Positions 46,101-57,244 of a DNA stretch of 64,000 nt are shown here, piece after piece. This DNA comes from Ahaetulla prasina. Lineage: Eukaryota; Chordata; Lepidosauria; Squamata; Colubridae. The stretch spans positions 131,034,420-131,098,419 of the forward strand of contig NC_080540.1 in NCBI RefSeq assembly GCF_028640845.1, given 5' to 3'. A program made the translations under genes and the position numbers. How positions within the stretch are numbered: the stretch's first letter is position 1; every line of letters begins with the position of its first letter. A model generated the notes under the pieces. It made no database searches, had not been told where the DNA came from, and saw nothing but the letters and a program-made list of their open reading frames with translations.

Positions 46101-49085
46101 ACCTTACTAAATCTAGTACCTCACGCAGGAAGATTTTATCAAAACGTTCTCCCTAAGTAATGGGAAAAACATTTCTTTTCCACCAAACTGAATATGAAGA
46201 ATTAAAGAAAACGCGGACAATATTTTTTTCAACCCAGAGCTATTTGGGTTGAAAAGAATTTTCATCCCAGAACTGGGATAAATGTGATATGATGTATTTA
46301 TATTTATAGGAAATATACAAGGGGTTACAATGCAACAGGAAAAGGGACGAGGGGAGAAAAATGAGTATGATCTGATTCTGTTTTTCTTCTTGCACAAAGA
46401 CAGGTATGCTCAGTCTAATACACAGGCATTTATTCAGAACATAAAGCCTCCTGTGCCCTGTATCCAAAGCTTAGTAGCTCTGGCATTTTCAGTTTCACGG
46501 TCTCTTTAACCACATACCATCAATAATTTATTCCTTGCCTGCAATTCATCAAATATTGATATTTTCCCTCAATTTCCCACTACTGATAGGTCAGTATCAA
46601 GGCAAGGGAGAGCGGGTGGGCTGAGCAAGGAGCCCAAATGAACTTGTTGCAGGTCCCAAGTGCTCAGCAGAGAAAGAAACTCTGCTCCCACATTCTGTTG
46701 TACAACAACTTCACTTCTTTGGGGTCTTTGCGTTCCCCACACTATCAGTGACTGAGAAATGTCACGGATGTGTTTCAGATGTCAAGATTAGTGTTGAAAT
46801 TCATGGCATGGTCCCTTTAGCACTTGTTAACATTGGGAAGCTGCCCAAATATCCACACCAAGAAAGAGTCCTATGCCTCCTGTGTTGTCCTATAAATTTC
46901 AAAGAGGCTAAGAAGCATTGCAAAAGCCTCATTCTGACTCTACGATTACCACGTTTTTCTCCAAAAGCATCTACGTTCTTTCTCTCTTTCCTATTTTACC
47001 TGCAGAGCAATCTTTTCAGGCAGGCTGTGTAGAAAAGTTGTTTAATTTAAGGTTGAAGGAGACCTTGGAGTTAATCTCTCACATCTTAGTGAAAAAGCAT
47101 AAGACAGGGAATTGGAAATGGGCCAAGTATGTTCCTTAAGCTTCTGAATGAGCAGAATATCAAATAAAATAAATGAACTAGGTAAATATGAAAGTTGCCA
47201 AGTGCTATTTTTGCAAAACTATGAGGCTTGATATGTGTGCTATGTGTGCTCCATTGTCTATTTAAAGGTGAAATGCATACAGTATTTCTCTTTTCTCACA
47301 TACTGTATATACTTCTCAGCTTATAAAGCTATGTTACAAATGAGCACCACTTAAACAAGAGAGGTTTTCCTCCTTCAAAGACTGCTTGAAAAATACAGTT
47401 TAACAGTTTAACAGCATAAAGGTGATAAAGTAGTACTAATGAATAACTATCATGTAAAATATTTGTATTTGTTAGCCTTCTTCAACATGTTCTTCAAATG
47501 GGATAAAAACTCAGAATTCCCAGCCAGGATGGTAGCTGGTTAAATATTCTGAGACCTGATCTGCTAATGCATTCAGAAGGCACAAAGTAAGGAAAGGCTA
47601 GTAGTCTATGCCAGCCTTCTCCAAAATGGGTGTTCTCCAGAGCTATGGACTTTAACTCCTAGAATTCTCCAGCCATCATAACTTCTCTTGTTGAGAATGG
47701 GAATTCAAGTCCATACAATTGGAAAGTAACCAACTTATGGGAAATTGATTTATGTATTTCCTTAAGTCTAAAAGAATATCTACAAATGAGATTACAGACC
47801 TCTTTGAGAACTTACTGTCTGTTTCTCACACCATTTTAGGGGCGATCCAGACAAATGTGATATCTGGGGGAACACACCTCTTCATCTGGCAGCAGCCAAT
47901 GGCCACCTGAATTGCCTCTCCTTCCTAGTGTCTTTTGGGGCCAACATCTGGTGTCTGGACAATGACTACCACACGCCACTGGACATGGCAGCCATGAAGG
48001 GTCACATGGAGTGTGTGCGTTATTTGGACTCCATTGCTGCTAAGCAAAGCAGCCTCAACCCTAAGCTGGTGAGCAAGTTGAAGGACAAAGCTTTTAAAGA
48101 TGCAGAGAAACGTATTAAGGACTGTGTAAAGATGCAAAAAAAGCACCACGAAAGGATGGAGAAGCGATACAAGAAAGAGATGTCTGACCGCTCAGACACA
48201 ATGAGTTTCTCCAGCTACTCCAGTAGCACATTGAGCAGGAGACTTCAACATATGTCCATGATGAATTCCTTGCCATACTCTCAGGCCACCATACAGGGCA
48301 CAGCCAAGGGCAAGGCAAAAATCCAGAAGAAACTGGAGAAAAAGAAACAGGTGGATGGGACATTCAAAATTTATGAGGATGGGAGGAAAAGTGTGAGGTC
48401 CTTGTCTGGCTTACAGCTGGGTAACGATGTCATGTTTGTGAAACAAGGCACCTATGTTAGCCCAAAGGAATGGACCCGGCGAAATGTTAGGGATATGTTT
48501 CTGTCTGACGAAGATACTGTCTCCCGTGCCATAAGTGATCCAGGTTTGCACCTGGACAGCACCCATTCTGAGGTCAGTACTGATTCTGGCCATGACTCTT
48601 TATTCAATCGGCCTGGACTTGGTACCATGGTTTTCCGGAGGAACTATGTCAGTAGTGGACTATTTGGGATTGGTCAAAGTGATCCCAGTATTTTGGGGGA
48701 AGGCAACACAGACAGGATGAGTGTTAAGCTTCACAGCCACCTTCAACGCTCGCCAAGTCTCAACGACAGTATTGGCAGTGCCAACAGCCTGCAGGAGAGG
48801 AATCTGGAGGACTTGCCCTGGGATGAAGTGGAACTGGGTCTGGATGATGACATTGAACCTGACACTAGCCCTCTGGAGACCTTCCTGGCTTCTCTGAATA
48901 TGTTTGAGTTTATTTCTATCCTGAAGAAGGAGAAGATAGATCTGGAAGCTCTGATGTTGTGTTCAGACAATGATCTGAAAAGTATCAACATTCCGCTGGG
49001 GCCCAGGAAAAAGATTCTGGATGCAGTTCAAAGAAGGAAACAGACTTTGGACAACCCTGATGTTATAGAAGACACGGATCTGTAA
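37001..49085 (+). CDS. USH1G: USH1G, SANS scaffold protein (whole spliced coding span)
   Basis: SANS is the scaffold of the Usher type 1 complex; in hair cells it binds harmonin and MYO7A at the upper tip-link density. Two coding exons join in frame (164 + 1246 bases; 469 residues, against 461 in human). Residues 1-125 hold three ankyrin repeats ([45 protein letters not shown]). A basic, coiled-coil-prone stretch follows (about 130-175), then the central region with SDEDTVSRA and [16 protein letters not shown] domain lies at about 397-456 ([10 protein letters not shown] to [10 protein letters not shown]). The C-terminal PDZ ligand reads EDTDL, where human has EDTEL. No disabling change is seen. 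OTOP2 lies divergently upstream. Confidence 0.97.
37165..37866 (+). other. USH1G: USH1G intron 1, first part
   Basis: No element recognised. Confidence 0.45.
37869..38574. mobile_element. Tc1-like element with long inverted repeats, degraded
   Basis: TA dinucleotides flank the element (37867-37868 and 38575-38576). The ends CACAGTGCATATCTGAAAG and CTTTCTGAATGCATTG begin inverted repeats of about 160 bases, which share TTTTGTCAATTTTGTTATGC. The minus strand at 37938-38186 keeps transposase pieces: [18 protein letters not shown] and RKPGTAHHL, the DE-type catalytic region. It lies in USH1G intron 1 and is internally deleted. Confidence 0.85.
38577..41477 (+). other. USH1G: USH1G intron 1, middle part
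   Basis: A hairpin near 38754-38787 (GGTATGGGTATAA against TTATACCATACC) precedes a degenerate ACAGGTAGTCC-family copy at about 38780-39370. The rest shows no recognised feature. Confidence 0.4.
41478..41645 (+). mobile_element. L2/CR1-group LINE 3' tail
   Basis: It is the same 3' end as the LINE at 1206-4523, with CCAATCACACTTGGCCAATA and a short ATTCT repeat. The phrase GAAATTCCTTGTGT is duplicated just before it. Confidence 0.88.
41646..43369 (+). other. USH1G: USH1G intron 1, no feature
   Basis: The phrase TTATACATCAGTATCACTTT near 42112 mirrors AAAGTGATACTGATGTATA near 41785, part of a dispersed inverted pair (about 41730-41890 against 42100-42330). Nothing else is recognised. Confidence 0.35.
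43370..43780 (+). mobile_element. CR1/L2-group LINE 3' end
   Basis: The frame 43369-43578 reads [39 protein letters not shown] and [10 protein letters not shown], the C-terminal motif of LINE proteins. The 3' UTR ends GTAAACCGCCCTGAGTCC and an AAAT-repeat tail. It is 5'-truncated, in USH1G intron 1. Confidence 0.85.
43803..43890 (+). mobile_element. CR1 3'-end fragment
   Basis: GGGCCTCCTGCCTGAGCAGG, then GGTTGGACTAGAAGACCTTC and AAGGTCCCTTCCAACTCTTA, is the CR1 3' signature also found at 17450 and 19028. Confidence 0.85.
44340..44800. repeat. Repeat with two tandem hairpins
   Basis: Two hairpins follow each other: ACTTTTAAAAGCATTTTTTA against its inverted copy (about 44475-44560), and the same again at about 44602-44688. 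The unit boundary ATCGCATGGCTCAGCTGGG repeats near 44571 and 44696. ACCGGTT-containing ends resemble the hAT MITEs of this genome. Confidence 0.7.
44801..47839 (+). other. USH1G: USH1G intron 1, last part
   Basis: It contains a C-run near 45164 and a degraded hAT MITE right half near 47611-47721. No gene is recognised. Confidence 0.4.
47840..49085 (+). CDS. USH1G: USH1G coding exon 2
   Basis: The acceptor is CCATTTTAG, and the first base completes the split glycine ([13 protein letters not shown]). The exon carries ankyrin repeats 2 and 3, the central region and the SAM domain, and ends EDTDL then TAA. The stop codon sits inside CTGTAAGC, a plausible splice donor. A further 3' exon, as in the three-exon human gene, is therefore possible without changing much protein. 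Confidence 0.96.
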
Positions 49086-49345
49086 GCAATAGAACTACTC
49101 AACTTCATACCTTGGGTGCCCTCAGGTCTTCAATTTATGATGAGCATAACTTAGAAGGGTACTTGTTACGCGCACCTCATCTAAGTATGGAATGTTTAGT
49201 AGATCATGGTGTTAGAAGAAACTCTGCCTAAAACCTGATGGGAACTTGCCAACCTAATTGATAGAATTTGAATGATAAAAAGGAGTCTGTATAAATGTTT
49301 CAGTAGCTATGCGATGAATAAATAAGAATAGAGGCGCTCACTATA
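49086..49345 (+). other. USH1G: USH1G 3' untranslated region with candidate polyadenylation signal
   Basis: AT-rich sequence follows the stop. An AATAAA hexamer lies at 49317-49322, about 230 bases downstream, and is the nearest candidate cleavage signal. A longer 3' UTR cannot be excluded. Confidence 0.45.
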
Positions 49346-49449
49346 TTAATGTAATGTAATATTCTGCAGCTTTCTCAGTTCTATTCTGAATTCTTATTGT
49401 CCCTAATCAATATTATCCTATTTTTCCCATTAAACCTATTGGTTACCCT

Positions 49450-49588
49450 CAGGGGTGGAATTCAAGTAATTTAACAACCGGTTCTCTGCCCTAATGATTT
49501 CTTCCATCAACAAATTTGCCAGACTGCTCAGAAACTTAACAACCAGTTCTCCCGAAGTGGTGCAAACTGGCTGAATCCCATTGATGGG
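49450..49588. mobile_element. hAT-type MITE, decayed copy
   Basis: It is a close relative of 13580-13716, sharing TTCAAGTAATTTAACAACCG and CCCGAAGTGGTGCAAACTGG. Its right end is altered. Confidence 0.8.
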
Positions 49589-50532
49589 CAATCCTATTGA
49601 GTTGAAGGGGTGCATTGGCTTTTATGCAATCTTTCAGGTGCCTCACAAACGACCAGTCTTGGCAGGGAGACCCACAACACTCTTGCATTCATATAATGGG
49701 GAGTGATCTTGAATAACACAACTGAGAACAGATCAGTGGGGAACAGCCCTGTCAGGAAGACAAAGCATGGCAGGGGATACAGGAGGAGATAAGAACCTGC
49801 CTGTAGCAAGTGGCACTTTAACAGACCTGTTTCAGTATGAAGTAGCAATAGTGAGAGCAGCAGGCCGGTCTGTTGATGTCCAGTTTCATACGGGCCTCAG
49901 AGCCAGCACTTATGCTGGAGAGAAGTGGCCATCAGTAAGCACATGCCTATCTGGGGCTGATATGATCATAGTGGGGCACATTTTCTGCCCTAGCTATTTT
50001 TTTTTTACTACCTATTTTTGGTAGTAAATCCCATGCCCCCACCTTCCCTTCTGACCATGTTACTTATTTTATCCGTGTATAATCTCTCTAGGATCTCTCT
50101 CATCTCTCTCTCACTTAAATTTATACAGCTGATTCACTATCACTTATTTACTCCTACATCCGCTTTACCAAGCCTCTCCAAAGCTTTAAACTTAAGTATG
50201 GAGATCTAAGCAGCTTGGAAATCTAGAGGAATTGCCAACATGAATGTTTCCAATCTCCACTAAGTAAATCCAATACTGGGTATTGGTAATACAGGAGCTA
50301 TCAGTTGCTATTGGCATGATCACTCTCCTCTTTAAAGCAAATGCCTTTTATAAAAGAATGCTTATTTCATTCTCAGGTTATGTTTTCAAATCGTTACTTT
50401 GCTACAGCATAGCATCCCTATTGTTATAAGGTGTACCAAAAAGCAGGGCTGCCAAGTTACCAGGGCAGCTCTGGAATCCAGCTGGCAGAATTAATGGTTG
50501 ATTTTACAATGGTTTCCTCTCCCTGCCATTTT
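49589..50532. other. No gene recognised
   Basis: Downstream flank of USH1G. FADS6, which would be expected from human synteny, was not found. Confidence 0.4.
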
Positions 50533-50776
50533 ATAGCAATAGCACTTAGACTTGTATACTGCTTTTACAGTGCTTTACAGCCCTCTCCAAGCAGTTTTAC
50601 AGAGTCAGCCTATTGCCCCCAAACAATCTGGGCCCTCATTTTACCCACCTTGGAAGGATGGAAGGCTGAATCAACCTTGAGCCTGGTGAGATTTGAACTG
50701 CCAAATTGCAGTCAGCTGGCAGTCAGCAGAAGTAGCCTGCAGTACTGCACTCTAACTCCTGCACCACCATGGCTCA
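50533..50776 (-). mobile_element. tRNA-derived SINE, about full length
   Basis: On the minus strand it starts with the tRNA-like head GAGCCATGGTGGTGCAGGAG and has a B-box CAGTTCAAATCTC. The body TTGATTCAGCCTTCCATCC follows, and it ends CACTGTAAAAGCAGTATAC and AAGTCTAAGTGCTATTGC. The same family occurs at 94-142, and with another tail at 13785-14040. Confidence 0.82.
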
Positions 50777-52036
50777 TTTTATGCTGTTTCCTTAGTGATT
50801 AGTTTCTGTTCATTAATGCAATAGTAATATCATTGTTCATTAACAAAATCTGTTTTCTCCATTACAGATAGCCATGAATGCAAATGAAAACTACTTCTAA
50901 GTTGCCAGAAATTATCTCCTAGAGATCTGATCAGTAGGAAACATGAATGCCACAACAAAACGCCTCAATTCTTTCTCAGCTTTCTATTTCTGCTTTACTG
51001 TCTGCAGAAGCATGTCTGGTGCTAAACAGCTTTTTTTTAAGCGTGGGAGGGGAGGAACGCAGTTGCATTACACTAAAATATATAATCTATTGGGAGAGCT
51101 AATGTGCAAAATAAAGATGATCTAATAAAGATGATTTCTTATTGCATATGTTCTAAGCGTTTAGTAAAATCGAAACTTAACAGGGTAGGAATTTGGAATG
51201 TTTTTGTGGAGTAAAGAGTCACAGGTCTGTGAAAAATAAGCAATGAGAAGAGGAATAATTTATGGGAAAGGTAGCAATTAATGCGCACTGATAATATTCG
51301 ACTTACGATGAATTCCCCAAAAAGGTGGGATTCAACATGATTCCAACAACTGCCCCATCATGTGACCTCATTTAAGCTGCTCAGTAACCAGCCTGTTTTA
51401 CAGCTGTCTGCGCATCCTGTGATCACGTGACTGCAAATTACAACTAAAACATGATTCATGACGTTTTTGCTGAAAATTGGCATTTACTTCCGGGTTTTGG
51501 CAAAAATGCCCCACAACAAACAACAGCTTCTCTTAATGACCACTCCAAAAAAAACCATGAAAAAATCAGGTCAATCACATGATAATTCCCTTTACAACCA
51601 TCCTGATTTGCTGTTTTATATTCAGCAAGATCCTCAGTCTGTCTGTCTGGCTCCTTTCTCAATAAAAGATCAGCCAAGAAAAACAATAACGTCTTACATT
51701 TTTAAAGTCCCATGCAAAAAAAAACATTTTGATTTGTGTCAAACAGAAAGCAAGATTGTCATCAATCTCATACTTTATTCCCTGAGAGGAATTGGTGCCA
51801 TCTTGTCCTCTCTCTTAGATGTGGGCATTGTCTTCCCACAGTGATGGCACTTGGAGAAGGACACCTCTGAAGCTCTTTCAGTGTAACCAGCACAATGCAG
51901 AAATAATTACTCCCCAGTTTACATCTGTTTGCCAAGTTCAAAGGTTGCCAAAACTAATTCTTAATAATTACTACGCACACCCTGGAATCCTTAATATCAA
52001 TATAGATTATTGGCAAAGATGATACTTCTTCATGCC
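50777..52036. other. No gene recognised
   Basis: A stretch near 51280-51610 has MITE-like blocks (ATGTGACC, GATCACGTGAC) but no clear ends. Confidence 0.35.
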
Positions 52037-52165
52037 AACTATCTAAACTGACTATCTAAATTTATAAACTAACTATCTAAACTGACTATCTAAATTTATA
52101 AACTAACTATCTAAACTGACTATCTAAATTTATAAACTAACTACCGGTATCTAAAATTATAAACT
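52037..52165 (+). repeat. 34-bp minisatellite, three units
   Basis: The unit AACTATCTAAACTGACTATC followed by TAAATTTATAAACT occurs three times in tandem, with a partial fourth. Confidence 0.9.
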
Positions 52166-52521
52166 GGTTTTGAATACATTTCTCCTAAGAGAGCATTTCT
52201 CCCTTAGAAATTGCTTAAGGTGAAATGTGTTCATCTTGTGCGTGATTATGCATTATTAATGCTAACGTGCATTGGCACCAGGACTATCTGCTATGCTGGC
52301 CCTATTTTGAATGGGACCTTCAGTAGATCTTGTACAAGTTGTGTGTTCTGTTATATATAAGACACGGTTGTCTAATCTTTTGGCTTGCCTGGGATGCATT
52401 GAATGAAGAGGAATTGTCTTGATCCATGTGTAAAATATATGATCTAGTTAATGTATATAAATAACCAACTTCCTTTAAAAAAAATTTTTTTATTATCTTG
52501 TGGGGGGGGGGTGTCTCATGT

Positions 52522-52557
52522 GGCCTGTGGATCACAAGTGCCTGTGATCCACAGGCC
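52522..52557. repeat. Hairpin with 15-bp arms
   Basis: GGCCTGTGGATCACA and TGTGATCCACAGGCC are exact inverted copies around six bases. A further near copy of the arm follows. Confidence 0.8.
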
Positions 52558-52899
52558 ACTGTGGATCACAGTGCCTGATGTAAGATTTACCTAAGCCCTT
52601 ACCCTTCTTAACTCTTATGCAAGATGTCATTCTAGAAGACATGATGACGTAGGCGTGCTACATTAATAGCAAACAGATAGGAGCCCTGCCCATTTGTCAA
52701 AGTCATTTCTTTCAACCACCTACACACCCCAAGCAGGCAGGAATTTCTTCTGTGTTTATGAACAATAGTTTTGGGAACATAGTACAGTACAGACATATAG
52801 CAGGAGAATATATACCACCCTCCTTCAGGGGAGGGGAGGGAGGCATGTTGCCCAGGTATAATCCCTCTTAACTAATCCATTTAACCTCACCCATTATGC

Positions 52900-55250
52900 A
52901 GAAACAATGAGTGACCATTCATCTGTGTGTGTCTTTGCAAACAATGATAGTTTAGCTATGAGCATATGTGTAGGAAATACATAATAGGTAGCTAATAATA
53001 CTTGTCACATTCAGAGTTTACCTGCCTATGCACACGTCACCAAATGTATCAAAAAGTGTATATGTGTGTCTGTGCGTCTGTGTGTGTTTCTATGTGTATG
53101 TGAACTGATTCAATTTCTTCATTGCTAGTTTTTATCTTAATATCACCATGCAATCCATTTTTTTTCACTTTCTACCTTGAGTTTTAAGATAAGGATTTCT
53201 TACTATATCTTACTATTTTCTGCCAGTAGAGTGGTGCCATTTTAAACTTAATGATTTTGCTCCCTGTTTTTATTTCAATTGCCAATTATTCTAAATTGTC
53301 CCTAGGTATAACTGAATAGAAAAGTGCTAAAGTACAGTCCTGCTATACACCTTTTCCAGTCTTGAACTAGTCTGTATCTCCACAAGATATTTGACAGTGG
53401 ATTAATTTAAGTGTCCCGGAATGTACGTTTCCCTTGGGTATTTCCGTAATATTTCATGTTTGGTGCAGTTTAAAACTTTGCTATGGCATATAACATTTGA
53501 ATATGGTTATTCCACAATCCAGTGAATATTTGCAAGGCGCTTTGTCTTCCTCTTCTAAAATCAATCTGTATTGTACGTCAAGCAAGTTCTTTTTCCAATT
53601 GTTATATGAGGTTCAACCAAATTTTGCTGGCACATGAATCAGGATTATAGAGCCATATTTAGAGTAGTCATTCTTTTTGAACGGGATGAACCCTGATCTT
53701 TCTCAGTCTTTTAGCCATTCATTGGTGTCCCATGTTTTTTGACACAGATTTATAATTGTTGTTCTGATGGCCCAGAAGATTTTCCTTTGGGCAGTTGTTT
53801 CAGTGCTACCTCCTTTTTTTAATATATCTAGTATAGATATATCTAATATATCTATAATATATCTTCAGATTACTATTTGTTACATGGTTGGCTGGTTGTT
53901 TTTAAAAAAGACTAGTTGTATACAACTCCTCAGTGTCCTCCTGCCGTCTGTGTTTGCTTCTGATCATTCATTCCTTTCCCATCTCTGCTGCTCTCGGTCC
54001 TTTGCATGCAGTGAATAGTTTATGGGTTTTCTTGATGAAGACAAAAAGACTCCTAGCATGCTCTTTTCAGTTTCTTTCCTCCTTTTCTTTACAATGCGCC
54101 TTCTATAATGTTGTCATTTTAAAATTTATTATTAAAATTCTGCATTTAGCTGACTTGTTTCATTTCTGTCACCAAGACTTTATCCTTCCTTTTCTGCTCA
54201 AGAGTTTGGATGGTTCTTCTGATAGCCATTTGCTTATTTGTATGCATATTTATTTTTTTGCTGTGACTATGGTCTCTTTTGCTGTTCATGCTTTTCATTT
54301 CTTTCCATAGTTCATCCAAATATTTTCTAGGGAAATTAAATGTCGAATGTGGTTCCTCGCTAGGATTGCATGTGGAGGTGAACTTTTGTCAATATTTTAC
54401 TTCCTTGGAGCAATGTTCTTTTTTGATGTTGCAGAAATTGAACCTAAAACAGATTTTGGCTAGTTTGGCTGTTGTACAGTCCATTTGGAGATGTCATATC
54501 TACAAATGTCTTTTAGGACAAATAAACACTGCATTAGTGATCCTGATTTTCTTGACAGGACTGCAACAAGCTTTCTTCTAAATCAAATCTATCAATTATT
54601 TTGGCTTCTTTTTCTCCAATTTTGCTTCTGAAACCTTCCATGATGGCTTTTAAATTTTTGGGGTGGTTGTTTTAACCCTTAAATCTTAAATGGTGATTGA
54701 AAAGGGTTTCATTCCTCCTTCAGATGGATCTGTGGTTGCTGCATATATTAGGAGAATTGTGACGTTCAGAGATTGAACTTGGATCTGAATAGTCATTATT
54801 CTGTCATAATGACAGCTTTCACCTGATTTGCTGGCTTTCTTGTCTGTAATCAGTGGTAGTCCATTCTTTCTGATGTTGTCCTAGCCAATATTGTCAACTC
54901 ATCTGACTGAAAGTAGCCATCTCCAATCCAATTCATCTATTTTGGTCTGTCCTTCTCATTTCCTTCTAGATGGTTTGTTCTTCTCATCTTTCACATGCCA
55001 ATCTTGTTCATTTTCTTCCAGTGGAATCCATTCCTTTTCTCACAGATTTCATCAGTTTTCAGGATCTCCAAGGGGATTTCTTCCCTTCCCACACCTTAAT
55101 TTCTTAGAGTGCCTACAGCAGGTCATTGCTCTCCCTTAGTAGCATGTTTAATATTTTCTTTCCTGCATGTCCCACTTTCTGGTTCTGTTTTTGACCTTTT
55201 CTTCGCAAACTTTTCCGTTAGAGCTTTGTGACTGAGTACTGAATAAGTCG
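52900..55250 (-). mobile_element. Ancient RTE/BovB LINE, decayed
   Basis: Minus-strand fragments follow BovB protein order. Near 54750: IQIQVQSLNVTILLIYA, a Y-A box of the endonuclease. Near 54490: TSPNGLYNSQTSQNL, against TSPDGQHRNQIDYIL in the family. Near 54310: DELWKEM; near 54210: KWLSEEPSKLL; near 53930: EDTEELYT. Reverse-transcriptase remnants LANIHWIVE (near 53530), YIPGHLN and FKTGKGVQQDC end it. Stops and shifts are frequent throughout. Confidence 0.72.
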
Positions 55251-55490
55251 CCAACCCTTTCTCCATTCCTCCCCATTTATCCTGGCTTAGGACTGGCCTA
55301 TAGATGAGTTACCAGCCAGATGGTTGGGTTTTGTTGTACCATCTATGCAGTCACGTGGTGGTAATATTGGGTTCTGTGCTAAAGCTATTCCATATTGGCA
55401 GCCCAGGACTTGTTCTTGCAAATGTTTTCAGGTTTGGACATTGCTGCTGACCTGTACCATCCTAAAAACTTCCCAAACGTTAGCAAGGCC

Positions 55491-55664
55491 AATAATTGAT
55501 TATATAGCAGGTACAGTCATGAAATGACATTTGCGGTCACATGGATTAACCTTGTGATTATACCTGTAGTGGTAGGGTCTAGCCACTGCAGGTATAATCA
55601 CAAGGTTAGTCCATGTGCCCACAAATGACATCTCATGACTGTACCTGCTTTGTAATCAATTATT
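55491..55664. repeat. 174-bp near-perfect palindrome
   Basis: Arms 55491-55572 and 55583-55664 (82 bases each) are inverted copies with only a few differences, around the 10-base spacer TAGGGTCTAG. For example GATTATACCTGTAGTGG faces CCACTGCAGGTATAATC. Confidence 0.93.
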
Positions 55665-56016
55665 TCCACTAAATCATTGCTAAGATAATTACTCTTCCCT
55701 AGCATAATATTAAAGTGAAAATTATGGATATTTTTTTTAAGGACGATGAAGGCATAAGATGGCAACTACTGACATCTTGGATGCAGCTAACCTTTATCTA
55801 TTCATTTCAAATGGCACTGTCAGTTTAGAGAAAAAAAGCCAACATTCAAAAATACAAAACACAACAATGCTCCTAAATGATCCTATTGGTGTATTAAAAG
55901 AAATGGGATATACAGTCTTTACATGACAATGGGGATAAATGCCACAGCAGACATGATGGGGGGAAAATCCACTAAAATCCTAGTGCAGGCTACACTCTAC
56001 TAGATACCATCTAGAA
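55665..56016. other. No feature
   Basis: Nothing is recognised. Confidence 0.4.
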
Positions 56017-56338
56017 CAGGGGTGTCAAACTCAAGGCCCGTGGGTCGGATTCGGCCCACGGGATGTTTAGATCTGGCCTGTGGGGCCTCCTTGGAAACAG
56101 TGGTCTGCAGTGCTTCTGCCAGCAAAAATGGAGCTCGTGGCCCTCCCCAACTCCCTTTTAGCTGGCAGAGGTTTACAGGAGGCTGTTGCAGCCGAAAACG
56201 GAGCTCGGGAGCCCATTTTTGCTGGCAGAGCTCTTGGGCCACCACAGCTGCCCCCAACATGAGTGATATTGAGCTTCCCCCCCGAGGTCAAACACAACCC
56301 TGATACGGCCCTTAATGAAATCAAGTTTGACACCCCTG
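56017..56338. mobile_element. hAT-type element, CAGGGGTGTCAAACTC family
   Basis: It starts CAGGGGTGTCAAACTCAAGG and ends TCAAGTTTGACACCCCTG. The ends are inverted repeats shared with the 133-bp MITEs, but the interior differs (GGCCCGTGGGTCGGATTCGG). No clear duplication is seen. Confidence 0.82.
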
Positions 56339-56340
56339 AG

Positions 56341-56409
56341 GATGGGGACTACAATTCTCACAGTCCCAAGTATGGGATGGGGACTACAATTCTCACAGTC
56401 CCAAGTATC
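56341..56409 (+). repeat. 35-bp tandem duplication
   Basis: GATGGGGACTACAATTCTCA followed by CAGTCCCAAGTAT occurs twice in direct succession. Confidence 0.9.
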
Positions 56410-57031
56410 ACTGTAAAGGCTACCCATCTTAAAAATGACAAGTTGGGGAAGCTTGTTTGAGAAGAGAGAGAAAAGCCATCTTCTATATAGGAGCAAGTCC
56501 TCAACACTGCAGTAGTTCTGAGCTCAGTTAATACCTTAGAGGAAAAAGTGACCAAGAGTTTTTGATACACTTGCAGAGAAACTTTACAGCGTAAACTTCC
56601 AGACTCACAGACTCAGCATGAACAACTGCACAAATCCTGATTCTCCGTTGGTAAATGCACAGATTTAGCAAACAACATGGCAACATAGGTATCAAATAGC
56701 CATAAAATGCAATATGCGTGTAAAGTAATCAGGTGTATTAAAACCTACAGAAATGTTTTTCATTCTTGGTTTTTCTATCCCATGGCTCTTGGGATGATTG
56801 CATTCATTTTCTGCTGTCATAATATGGTTTATTATTTTTGCTTAATAGATATAAATACATGGTTTATGTCACAACAGCTCTGTGCATCTCATCCCAATGC
56901 TGGTTCAGGCCTAGCATAAATTTCATTGGTCTTTAAGCTTCATTACGGGTCTAGGATTAGTGATGCAATTGCTCCCTCTGCTGGTAAAGCAATGACTAAT
57001 AAGAGATCACATCCCTGTTAGGACTGCATCC
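56410..57031. other. No gene recognised
   Basis: Nothing is recognised. Confidence 0.4.
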
Positions 57032-57039
57032 ATTTACAG

Positions 57040-57235
57040 CAGTGGTTCCCAACCAGTGTGCCGCGGCACTAAGGGGTGCCGTGAGATCTTTTGAGGGTGC
57101 CGGGAACTTTTGAGCTACGGAGATTTTAAATATCTATTTCCTTATAAGGGTGCCGGGAACTTTTGAAAGGCTTTCCAAGGGTGCCTCAAACAAGAAAAGG
57201 TTGTGCCTCAAACAAGAAAAGGTTGGGAACCACTG
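57040..57235. mobile_element. hAT MITE with exact terminal repeats and duplication
   Basis: CAGTGGTTCCCAACC and GGTTGGGAACCACTG are exact inverted ends of a 196-bp element. ATTTACAG flanks both sides exactly (57032-57039, 57236-57243). Inside, GTGCCTCAAACAAGAAAAGG is doubled. Confidence 0.95.
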
Positions 57236-57244
57236 ATTTACAGT

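Noticed and set aside
48115..48991. Minus-strand and +3 frames over USH1G
   Set aside because: They are shadows of the long USH1G exon.
52037..52165. A CRISPR-like array
   Set aside because: The 34-bp units are directly adjacent with no unique spacers, so this is a minisatellite in an animal genome.
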